DNA of 64,000 nucleotides from Paramyrothecium sp. XJ0827. Taxonomy: Eukaryota; Ascomycota; Sordariomycetes; Hypocreales; Stachybotryaceae. Of the stretch, positions 12,702 through 21,905 are shown piece by piece. The first letter of the stretch is position 1. Each line of letters opens with the position of its first letter. Below the pieces are notes generated by a model. The model made no database searches and was not told the origin of the DNA. It saw nothing but the letters and a program-made list of their open reading frames with translations. The stretch lies in assembly GCA_020881915.1 (NCBI GenBank), contig JAJFPB010000010.1:1984001-2048000 (forward strand). The letters run 5' to 3'. The position numbers and the translations under genes were made by a program.

Positions 12702-13644
12702 CAGGGCGATAGCTCCTCCAGATTCTCAGCCGGTCGGTTTCCGCAGATGTGCAATGCATATGAATAACTGCGATTCAACAACAGCGACATAACAACCCGC
12801 AGAAGCTTGAGCTAACGTGTCGTTTCGCTGGCGCGGAGCAGGGCGGACTCGCTGTATGTGGTTGAAACACAGGGTCAAACTTCAAATGTGAGATGGGCCG
12901 TGGTGCTGCTCAGAATTTAGTGACGGGGGCGGATGCGCCAGGGGCATCTCCTGTCAGATCTGCAGTCGTTGGGAGCGGGTCTCGCTCACGTCAATCCTCG
13001 AAAATCGTAAGGCCAGGCACAGCCAGGTAAATTAAGGTACGGATACCTACAGTGTGGTGAAGGAGCTACTGTGTGCCCTTGCAGATGTGCCTGTCTCGGC
13101 CCACTCGGAATTTAAAGCAGCCCGTCAATCTCTCGTCTTCTATTGGACGGCGTGCCCAATCACCAGCGCAGCCAGAACTTTGATCTTCGTTGGACCCTCT
13201 CATAGGGTACAGAAACGGTTGAGATAGAAAGTCGAGGCATGTTCCTTTCGTCATCCAGAACCATGATACGAGACTTCCTAGCCCGTGCGCAGGGTTTATA
13301 GCTTGATCTTCCCCCGGAAAAAAGGGAGCGGTGCCTGGCGCTTGGCAGCGGCAGCGGCAGTGGCATCGTCGGCGTGGAATACGCCCACGTGACCTGGCGT
13401 CACCCGCTCCTCCACGGTGAGGCAAGGTACCTTTATCTTAAATTGGTGCAGACGCGTCTCCCCAGAAGCGCATCCCTGTCACCCGTAATTTACATTGAAT
13501 CTGACGATTTCCTCTGCTTTGCTTCCTCAACGCATCCATCGTTGTCAGTGAGTCGTAAATCTTCCCAGCTCTAGAAACAGATCACCGCCGGTGTTTCTTG
13601 TTCAGCACGGACTCAGGGCCGTTTCCCCTTGCGAGGCTGTTGAG
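12702..13644. promoter_or_regulatory. Shared divergent promoter region
   Basis: The 943 bp between the divergent starts of the sorting nexin (minus) and Sub1 (plus) must hold both promoters. No coding frame is credible. A GTTTATAG sequence near 13294 could be TATA-like, but no element can be assigned with confidence. Confidence 0.4.
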
Positions 13645-14210
13645 ATGTCGTACTCCAAGAAGCGAAGTGCGAGCATGGTTGAGGACTCAGATGATGAGAA
13701 ACCGATCACCTCGGTTCCCAAGAAAAGCAAGAACACGGCAGCAACCGGGGAGCCAGATGGAAAAGATGATGAAGGAAACCCTTTTTGGGAGGTGAGATGC
13801 ATCGCTACGAAACCCACCTACGATCTGCGCTAAAATTGCTGCAGCTATCAAGCAAGCGACGTGTTGGCGTTTCCCAGTTCAAGAAGATGAGTTTCATTAA
13901 TATTCGTGAGTATTACGAGAAGGACGGCAAGGCACTCCCTGGCAAGAAGGTGCGTCCCTCATCCACGGTGTGGTCATTGCCCCCCGCTTATTGACATTCC
14001 TTGTAGGGAATTTCGCTTTCCGTGGACCAGTATGCGGCGTTGGTGAAGTCTATACCCAGCATCAACGCAGCCCTCCGCGAGATGGGTCATTCCGTTGATG
14101 ATCTGGACAGCACTGCTGTTCCAGCCGCGGCCCCCAAGAATGCGAAGAAGGAGAAACCCCGCTCGGACAAGGCCAACATCGAGGCCACCAGTGACGAAGA
14201 AGAGGATTAG
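13645..14210 (+). CDS. SUB1: RNA polymerase II coactivator PC4/Sub1
   Basis: Three exons, 13645-13791, 13845-13949 and 14007-14210, all joined in phase 0, encode 151 residues. After an acidic, Ser/Lys-rich N-terminus the PC4 domain runs from [20 protein letters not shown] through [19 protein letters not shown] to [20 protein letters not shown], about residues 46-110. This fold binds single-stranded DNA and supports transcription initiation, elongation and termination. The C-terminal tail is Lys-rich and ends in an acidic cluster. The length matches fungal PC4 proteins. Both introns are short (53 and 57 bp) and have good donors (GTGAGA, GTGCGT). It shares an upstream region with the minus-strand sorting nexin gene. 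Confidence 0.95.
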
Positions 14211-15318
14211 GTGCACGAAAGTGTTCACATCAGGCGTTGAAACGACACACGATAGTTCTGTGTATGATGGATTCATGGGCGTTAAGGAGTTTGCTTGTGT
14301 TCAAACAGATGATCTGCAAAGGTCACGAATATGATCCTAGGAGCTGTGGATAGGCGGGTCACCTGAGGTTCCTATTTCGGGCACAGCCTACTCTGTACAT
14401 TGTGTGGGATTGGTAAAAATTGTAGGATGAGGTGGCAGTTGGGATTTGTTCAAGACTTGCATACTGGCTCAACAAAAGGTCCTTCAAAGACAAAGTGGTG
14501 TTACCAAATATGAGTTTACGTGGATGATGAAGCAAGCTTCGAGAATGCCCCGTAATTGTGTCTTGGCTACCTAATTGGGTAGCATCGAGAGGCGCTTTAT
14601 TTCGTCTCACTTTGAACTCCATAGTCCGAGTCCACTATTAGTAACCACATGAATCTTGGTAGCTATTTCAGTCATGTGTTGCTTTGCCTTGCTTAGCTTC
14701 CAAGCAAGCACTCACATGGCCTCGCATCGAACCCAGTGCAGCAAGCAATTTCAACCATGATGGACTGACCTCGTGCAGCAAATGTCACATCCGTCGAAAA
14801 CCTGCACTTGGGGGAGAATCTTTCCCGAGGCGGGTTCAGGCGCTGACGAGGCTTTGATTAGACGGGTGGTCCCAGTCTCTATAGCGGATGGAGACAGCGG
14901 CCCGCACAAGTGCCTTGGCGCATTTGTGGCGCAGTGGGCATACGCCTGATCGTCCGACACGAGTTGTTGGCGGTTCGTAATACAATTAAATTATTCCTGG
15001 TCGGTTCCAACTATCTCTTCAATGTGAGCCATCTGTCATATTCCTTGTCTTTTCTCTGCTCAAGACTATAAAAGCACAGCGGTTCAGACGTATACTTGAA
15101 AGATCGCACCTCTGCGTCCCTGACTGACGTTAACTTTACCAGTTAAGGTACTCACCGTAGTGCTAAGTTCCGTCCCAGGCGGCTCAATAACCTTATCACC
15201 CCTTAACTTCCGAACTCGCTACGCAACGAGCTTCAATTTCCACTTAAACCAGGTCTTGCAAGGCCGGCTACCTGGTCGAGGACGTAGCCGTGGCTCGTAA
15301 TCGAATGCATTGCTTAAT
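14211..15318. other. Spacer, no gene seen
   Basis: Between Sub1 and the MFS transporter. A minus-strand open frame at 14359-14622 has no recognisable features and sits close to the Sub1 3' end; I do not accept it. A GGTTCGAT string near 14730 (minus) resembles a tRNA T-loop, but the flanking stem does not pair. Confidence 0.5.
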
Positions 15319-17231
15319 ATGAGGTTCTCGTGGCACCTGGGTCTGAGCCGCCCCGAGTCGGTCAACGACTATCCTGGCGTCTTGATCCCCCTATCCCAGG
15401 CACACCTCCACAGCCATTCTGCACGGACGGGGCGCCAGCAGTTCCGCGACCGCGCGGTGGACGATGAGGAGCACGACCTCGCCGCAGCCAAGGATGGCGA
15501 CGAAGAGGTGGAGGGGATGCTGCGGCCACAATCGGGCGAGTATTCAATCGAGAGTCTCAGGCGAGAGGTGAGACAAGGAGGCACCAACTGGACCGAGTAT
15601 GAGCGTGAGTACATGGGCTCTTGGCGGTTTACTTTACCTTGTTGACCGTTCAATAGTCAAGTCCAAGCTCGTCAACAAGGCGATACAGGACATCGGTATG
15701 GGCTCCTATCACTGGCAACTGTTCATTCTGTGTGGATTTGGCTGGTTTGCAGACAAGTGAGTTGCTCGGCCCCCAAGCGCGAAGTACAATTGCTAACACA
15801 TTTGACAGTCTCTGGCTTCAGGTACTTGACTGCATGCTATCTTGATGGAGCATTCGCTAACAAACACAGGGCGTCTCGTTGACCTTGCCGTCGCTGTCTG
15901 CAGAGTTCAACGTGTCTGAAAAGACGGTTCGCTACACGACAAGCGCCTTGTTCGTCGGATTGTCCATGGGCAGCTTCTTGTGGGGCATGGGATCCGACAT
16001 CCTCGGCCGGCGCATCGCATTCAACTTTACCCTCCTCATCACAAGCATCTTCGGCATCTGGGCGGCCTACGCCCAGACGTGGGGCGCCGTCTGCTTCTTC
16101 TTCGGCGCGCTCGGCTTCGGTGTGGGCGGTAGCCTCCCGGTTGACGGCGCCGTGTTCCTAGAGTTCCTCCCGGACGCCTCGAGCTCCCTACTCACGCTTT
16201 TGTCCGTGTGGTGGCCGATTGGCCAGCTCGTGTCGTCGTTGCTCGCCTGGTTCTTCATCAGCCGTTGGCCCGTCGAGCAGGGCTGGCGGTACTTTGTCGC
16301 CACGGTCGGCCTCATCACGTTTGCCATGTTCGTCCTCCGCTTTTTCGTCTTCCACCTCTTCGAGTCGCCCAAGTTCCTCTTGCATAAAGGCCGCCACAGG
16401 CAAGCCGTCGCGGTCGTCCACGGCATTGCGCACAGGAACAACACCAAGACCTGGCTTACGGCCGAGATCCTGGATCAAGTGACCGCCGAGGATGGCGAGG
16501 CAGGTGCACACGTTGCGGTGCGGCTCGATGGCTCTTCCGCCTCGTCGCTTTTGTTGGGCAAACTGCGCATGCTGTCCGGGGACAGCATTCGGCCGTTGTT
16601 CAAGACGAAGACCCTGGGCCTTGCCACTGGACTTATTTGGTTTTGCTGGGCAACCATTGGCATGGGCTATCCCTTGTTTAATGCCTTCCTCCCGCAGTAC
16701 TTTGCCCACCATGGCAGCGGCTCTGCTGATGGCGAGAGCTTTCAGTCCGATACAGCAACCATCTCTGACACCGCGTACCGCAACTACGCCATCACCTCCA
16801 TCTTCGGCGTTCCGGGCAGTCTTTTAGCTGCCTACCTTGTCGACCACCCCTCGCCCTTCCTCGGTCGTCGCGGGACCCTAGCGGCGTCCACACTCGTGAC
16901 AGCCATCTTCCTATTTCTCTTTGTCGCGTACGGCACCACGCCTTCCACGCAGCTCGGTTTTTCATGCGTACAGGCCTTCTCCAGCACGATCTGCTACTCC
17001 GTGCTGTACACACTCACGCCCGAAGTGTTCCCTGCTCCCGTGAGAGGCGCGGGAACTGGCGTGGCGAGCTTTCTGAACCGCATCGCCGGCTTGCTGGCGC
17101 CGGTTATCGCAGCTACTGTGCCCGGTGATGGAGCCACAATACCTATATACTTGTCGGCCTCGCTTATATTGGCGGCATTTGTGGCCATGTGCTTTATCCC
17201 TATTGAGACCAGAGGAGCTCAAAGGCTTTAA
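15319..17231 (+). CDS. Major facilitator superfamily transporter (sugar/organic-acid type)
   Basis: Four exons, 15319-15604, 15657-15756, 15809-15821 and 15870-17231, encode 586 residues. The third exon is only 13 nt but restores the family-typical junction GFGWFADNLWLQGVSLTLPS. A hydrophilic N-terminus of about 95 residues precedes a 12-TM-like core split by a central loop. Visible signatures are the loop 2-3 motif GSDILGRR, a second LGRRG after TM8, and TPEVFPAPVRGAGTG near TM10, as in SV2-like and sugar-porter-like fungal carriers. The substrate cannot be read from sequence. The likely site is the plasma membrane. The start ATG at 15319 is the first in the open frame. Confidence 0.9.
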
Positions 17232-17972
17232 CACATTCTGTAAAAAGGCCGGTCATCATCACAACTCGCCACATTGGTCGTCGTGGATATCGGAATAGAC
17301 TTAATGTATATATATAGAAGGTCGGGGACTATGCATATATGACAGCAACCAAACCTTGTGTTTATTACTCTGCGCTGTATAAAATCACATGAGTACTCTA
17401 GACGTCATCTCGTTCCCACTTAGTCCATGTTGTCCGACTTCAGTCCACAAAATTTGTTTGCTTGGAGCTAACATAAGACAAGCACGATGTATAGTTTGTT
17501 CCTACGCGTTTTCTCTCAGTCTCGACTTCATAGCTAAGGTATGCCCCCCCCTTTGAGGCAAGGCAATTGTCCCGGGGTACGAAGGTATTGAGGTGATTGC
17601 TTCACGTAGTTTCAGGAATCCAACTCGGTAGCCCGGCTGCCTCACGTAGGCTCAATGAGTCAATGCGCAAGCAGCAGCACCAAGATGCTGTCTCAGGGTA
17701 TCATATCTGGAATCATCCTTAATTTGGTAACTATCTGAGAAAAATAGCTATCCAAAAAGCTTGTCCTTAGATGCCACGATGCATTGTCTCAGAAAGACAA
17801 TTGGAGTTGAGACAATCTAAATTCCTTGGCTTATGTCGTGCATCAGAGACGTTGAGGAGAGCCATGCAACTGCCGCATTCGAGGCCACTGCACTGATACT
17901 GTTAGCTGTGCTATTGCTTCACACTTCATACAGGACATACCATGGTTCCATAAACCCACCTCTATAGAGGGT
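17232..17972. other. Spacer between convergent genes
   Basis: AT-richer sequence between the MFS transporter and the ubiquitin-like gene, with a TATATATA tract just after the transporter stop. It probably holds 3' UTRs and polyadenylation signals. No coding frame is credible. Confidence 0.5.
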
Positions 17973-18251
17973 TTATTTATGCGCGATACTTGATTCCAAA
18001 GTGGCACCCTCTCCAATTTCGTAGGAACCCAACGTTCTCGTGTTGTAGAGCAGTTCACCGTCATATCTCAGCTCTATGACGCCTGCGGGAGGACCGCCTC
18101 TGCTCTCGATCTGAGTCTTGAGGTCGGCGACGGTGAGGCCGGCTTCCACGTTGTATGGTGCATTGAAACCTGTTGGGTTCTTAACAGTGATTGTGAAGGC
18201 GGCGGCAGATGCAATGGCACCAAGCCACAGTCCGATTGAGGTAAACTTCAT
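17973..18251 (-). CDS. Small secreted ubiquitin-like protein
   Basis: An intronless 92-residue frame starting at the ATG complementary to 18249-18251. Residues 1-19 (MKFTSIGLWLGAIASAAA) form a clear signal peptide. The rest follows ubiquitin almost strand by strand: FTITVKNPTG, then VEAGLTVADLKTQIESRGGP, then IELRYDGELLYNTRTLGSYE and a TLESS strand. These match ubiquitin's first beta hairpin, helix and L-x-x-x-G-x-x-L turn. It ends in ...SIAHK, so there is no C-terminal Gly-Gly for conjugation, and acceptor-lysine equivalents are mostly lost. A secreted beta-grasp protein or effector is inferred; no function is known to me. An in-frame upstream ATG (18347) would give 124 residues but bury the signal peptide, so I reject it. 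Confidence 0.8.
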   Translation of the reverse strand: MKFTSIGLWLGAIASAAAFTITVKNPTGFNAPYNVEAGLTVADLKTQIESRGGPPAGVIELRYDGELLYNTRTLGSYEIGEGATLESSIAHK

Positions 18252-18328
18252 GTTGGAGGGTTGGGGTCTTGGAAGGGCAAATGAGGCTCTGTTGAATATT
18301 CCTTGATGGTTGGGTTGGAAAAACAATC

Positions 18329-19300
18329 TACAGAACCTCACGGGCATCGAGTTTATATATTAAATCACCCTCCAGGATTTGGTTGATGGCTTTGGCTGCT
18401 CGCTCCTCTGAGCCGTAGATCACTGTTTCATACGGCACGTAAGGGAACAGCTGGTGGAATATTTTGGAGCAAGGGACGACCCATCTGCTTCCGAAGGGAT
18501 GCGAAGTTCTAGAATTGAGTCAGGAATGAAGGACTTTGTCAAGACATACATGCCAACCTTCCAGCGCTGATTCCAGGCCAGTAGCGAATATTTCGCCATG
18601 TGGCATTTGCCGAAGTATGCAATTCCGCAAACCAACCATTGCTGTCATTTCGGTCTGAGTCAACAGAACGAAAGCTGAACGCAGGAATAATGCTGTAGGA
18701 CTGGAGATGATCTTCGGGACATAGCCGTAGCAACGATCTCTCCAATGACGGCGTGCTAAGTCTTGGTCGAGAATTTGTCGACTGGATGTGCAGAAGTTTT
18801 GAGACAAAGTGACGAGATTAGGTGCATATTTCAAACTTGGGCTGATAGCGGTGAAGTAGGCGCTCTAAATGCCTCAACCGAGGTGGTTTCCAATGTCCAG
18901 TCTCGTCCATGTGTTGATTCATTTGCCAGTATTGGCATATGCTGGTCCTGCATTGCACCATAGTGTTCGAGACATCCTCTTGGACGCCGATCGACTACCT
19001 GTTCAGCTGATCCTTGCAAGTTTGCACCTGACCTTTGTTCGCGAGACAAGCATCCCACCCACAGGAGCACTGCGGCTTGCTTGATGCATCGTCGAGGAGC
19101 TGTGGTTGCAGTTGCAACTCATGCTCCGCTGTGCTGGGCCACAAATGAGCCAGATCGAAGGGGATTGAAGCACAAAATGAAGGAACAGCAGCCTGAACCC
19201 ATCGTAGCGACTTATCAATGTAGTCGAGCTTCCCAGGTAATTCAGTTTCTAGCCAAAGAAATACTCGATGCTCATAACTGATCCTCAAATGCTCTAGCAT
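18329..19300 (-). other. Protein-like fragments, possibly a degenerate gene
   Basis: Several minus-strand stretches read like real protein but do not join into one gene. One ends at 18329 (SKIFHQLFPYVPYETVIYGS, EERAAKAINQILEGDLIYKL). A second covers about 18520-18834 (KIISSPTALFLRSAFVLLTQ). A third covers about 18995-19300 and is preceded by an ATG. Stops and frame changes lie between them, and the only splice pair I can find near 18510-18551 gives a 41-bp intron leading into a different frame. I do not recognise the family. It could be a multi-intron gene I have failed to resolve, or a relic. Confidence 0.25.
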
Positions 19301-19337
19301 CTATGCAGTCTACACGCTAAGTTCGATACAAAGGTAT

Positions 19338-20626
19338 TTACGATGTGCGGTTCCCTCGAGCCCCTGCAGGCGCGTCGATCCTCCTCCGGCGGAAGGACTG
19401 GCCCAGCGCATCCCTCACCATGGGATCCGCTCGCACCGTGTTCTGGACCAGCCATTCTCCCATCTTGCCTTGCAGGTTTGCGGTTGCCTGGGCATCGCCC
19501 TTGAACGGCGCCAGCTCCATGTCCATCAACCGCCCGGTATCGGCGTCCAGCATCCGCGCCATACCCTCCAGCCGCTCCAGCCCTTGCCTGAGCGCTTTTT
19601 CGTCATCCGGCGTGGGCCGCTGGCTGTCCGGCGAGGACCTCACCAGCAGGGGCCCAATCTGCGACAGCGCAATGTACACGGTCGCGGATAGCTTGCGGGC
19701 CATGGCGATGACCTGAAACGGCACGTACGGCTCACGTCTCAGTATGTGAGTCAAGGCTGTATTGATAACGTTCAGGTACGCGGGGAAGGTCGGGCGTGTC
19801 ACGGTGTACAATTCAAACACGCATAACGTGAGCAGAAGCAGCCAGCGGTAGTACTTGGCGAAATCCATGTAGCCGAAGAAGCCCAGGCCGGCGAAGCTGA
19901 TGGCAGCCACGACATAGGTTGGTAGGATGCCAGTAAAGATGCCGCGCGTGACGTAGTCCTTGATGGTGGTGCATTTCTGCCACTGCAGCACGTCGGGACC
20001 GAAGCGCTCGTAAGCGAACCTCTTGGCGGCGTCTTGCAGCGTCTCGCTGGCTACCTTGAGGTGCATGAAGTATGTGCCGACATCTTCGTAGCCGGCGCCG
20101 GCCTTGTCGGGGTGGTGCACGGCGGCAACGCGGCGGAACCGAGACTTGATGTCGCGGGGGCTCGCGTCGAAGGGGACGCCGAGGTCTGTGAAGAAGGAGG
20201 ACTCGCGGCGGATCTCGTGGTCGGCTTCGTACACGGTGTAGAGCAGGTAGAGGCCGACGACTAGTATGTGCGTGATGCGCCGGTCGGCGTTGAAGCGCGC
20301 AGAGCCCGGCGTCGGCTTGGGGTCGCCTGCTCGAATGGTGATGCCATAGTAGATTGTCTGCACCCACGAAGTGACCAGCTGTTTGTTTCCAGGCACCAGG
20401 TCAGCGAATGTTGATCTTGCGAAAACAAAACAAAACAGAGAAAGGAAAAAAGCACACATACGTTTGGCAGAACCCACCAGCCTATCAAGGACAGAAATTG
20501 CATGGTTATGCCCAAGTCTGGAGTACGTTCCTGACTGAGGGGAGACCAGAGAGTCCTGAGTTGATACCGGATCTTCTCAAGTTGGGTTACCACTAGTTGC
20601 AGGACCTCGGGAGCGAAGAATGCCAT
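19338..20626 (-). CDS. Membrane-anchored J-domain (DnaJ) co-chaperone
   Basis: Two exons on the minus strand, 20626-20462 and 20378-19338, with an 83-bp intron, encode 401 residues. The acceptor at 20379 rather than nearer AGs gives the continuous junction LIGWWVLPNLVTSWVQTIYY and avoids a stop. A first hydrophobic segment lies at about residues 44-66 and a second at about 90-105. The J domain follows (FFTDLGVPFDASPRDIKSRF, then RVAAVHHPDKAG) with an intact HPD motif at about residue 138. Two further hydrophobic segments lie at about 190-240. The architecture is that of fungal ER or mitochondrial membrane J proteins, which recruit Hsp70; the compartment is not clear. Start chosen as the first true ATG. 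Confidence 0.85.
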
Positions 20627-20969
20627 GTTGGCACATACGGCCGCGGGAGCGAATGAGGTAAGAGGGGCGATAAGATAAGGAGTTTCCAACGCCGCCAGCC
20701 TGTCACGTCGGCTTCTACCTAGAGGAAGTAGTTGGCCACCATCTCCATCACTGTAACCGTTTCTTTCCTCGTCATATATCTGCTCAAAGGTCTTGTGATT
20801 CTACTGTATGAGACGTTGCCATGGCTGAAAGAAAAAGGCACAAAGTCTGCCAATCGAATCTACCAGAATGTCTTTCATCGCAGCATGGCATTCTTCCTTT
20901 GTCCTGAATAAGGGTGGGTACACCACATGGCATGGCTTGGCACCCGCGCATACTAAAGACAAGCCATTT

Positions 20970-21905
20970 TACTATATTGCATGGAACAGTGCCAGGACCG
21001 CGCAGTATGGAGTTAGTCTACATCTTTTCCGCACCAAATCAGATGGCATCGCCTGGCTCCAGTTAAGAGCGGAAGGCCAGCCAGCGCAGTGCCGCCTGTA
21101 TCTTGGTGATGCCATGTAGGTCCAGCTTCTCGTCCAGAAAGCGGATGGCCTTGTGGTGCTTGCCTGTGTCATACAGTCGAGCTTCCGTCGACATAATGTT
21201 GCTCTCTGCGAAACGTGTATCTTCCACTTGACCGTATGTCAGCGAGCCGCTTGGAAGCTACTGGCGGTTGGGCCATGCGCTACAAATTGCATGCCGTGCT
21301 TGCGCACAAGATCAAGAATAGGACCTTCGTTTCCGTGATCGATAAGGTTATAGAGACCTTGGTATACGGTTGTTCACGTAGCCCTCCCTCTCACATAATT
21401 CGATGAACTTGGAAAGCATGTCGGCTAGAAAGGTGCGGACTCCAAGCTACAGGCAGAGGTCAGGGTAATCTAGCGCCCTTTGCAATGATCCTGGAATTCA
21501 CCTTTTCAAAAAGACGACCCTTACATTGCGTCAAACCCAGCGGCCTGGTCCTCCAGTGAAGTTGCTTCGTCTGCGACGTGTGGTAAAAGACGTTGACACG
21601 CTGGCCATCTCCAAACTGCAACATATCGCGGCTGGCGACAGCAGATGCAGCAATATTTGCTGGCTCTCGCGTCCCACGGGAGCCCGTCAAGCTAATCGCC
21701 ACCTTCGTGTCAACAGCAAACCCATCACGTCCTGCTTTGGCCTGTCCAAGCAAGGCGTTGTGGCGCCACAATGTCAGTGGGAGGATAAAAACCAGCCGTG
21801 TCTAGCCGGCGGACGCCCAGATCCTTGAGCGTCTGCAAGAGCTTGTAGCCTCTTCACCACCGAACTCGTTGCCAAGGCCACCGCGGCCGAAGACAAGCTC
21901 GGGAG
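20970..21905 (-). pseudogene. Decayed aldo/keto reductase gene
   Basis: Read on the minus strand from 21905, successive pieces of an aldo/keto reductase appear in order but in changing frames: PELVFGRGGLGNEFGGEEAT, then LLQTLKDLGVRRLDTAGFYP, GQAKAGRDGFAVDTKVAISL, RVNVFYHT, DEATSLEDQAAGFDAM, YNLIDHGNEGPILDLVRKHG, SNIMSTEARLYDTGKHHKAI and DLHGITKIQAALRWLAF. At least four frameshifts and several stops separate them, so no functional enzyme is made. The order and content match the aflatoxin-aldehyde-reductase type of NADPH-dependent reductase. The breaks are small indels as well as substitutions. Edges are approximate. Confidence 0.8.

Noticed and set aside
14359..14622. An 87-codon minus-strand frame after Sub1
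   Set aside because: Short, no features, in a 3' flank.
14720..14745. A GGTTCGAT string resembling a tRNA T-loop (minus strand)
   Set aside because: The bases on either side do not form a 5-bp stem and no anticodon or acceptor arm can be drawn.
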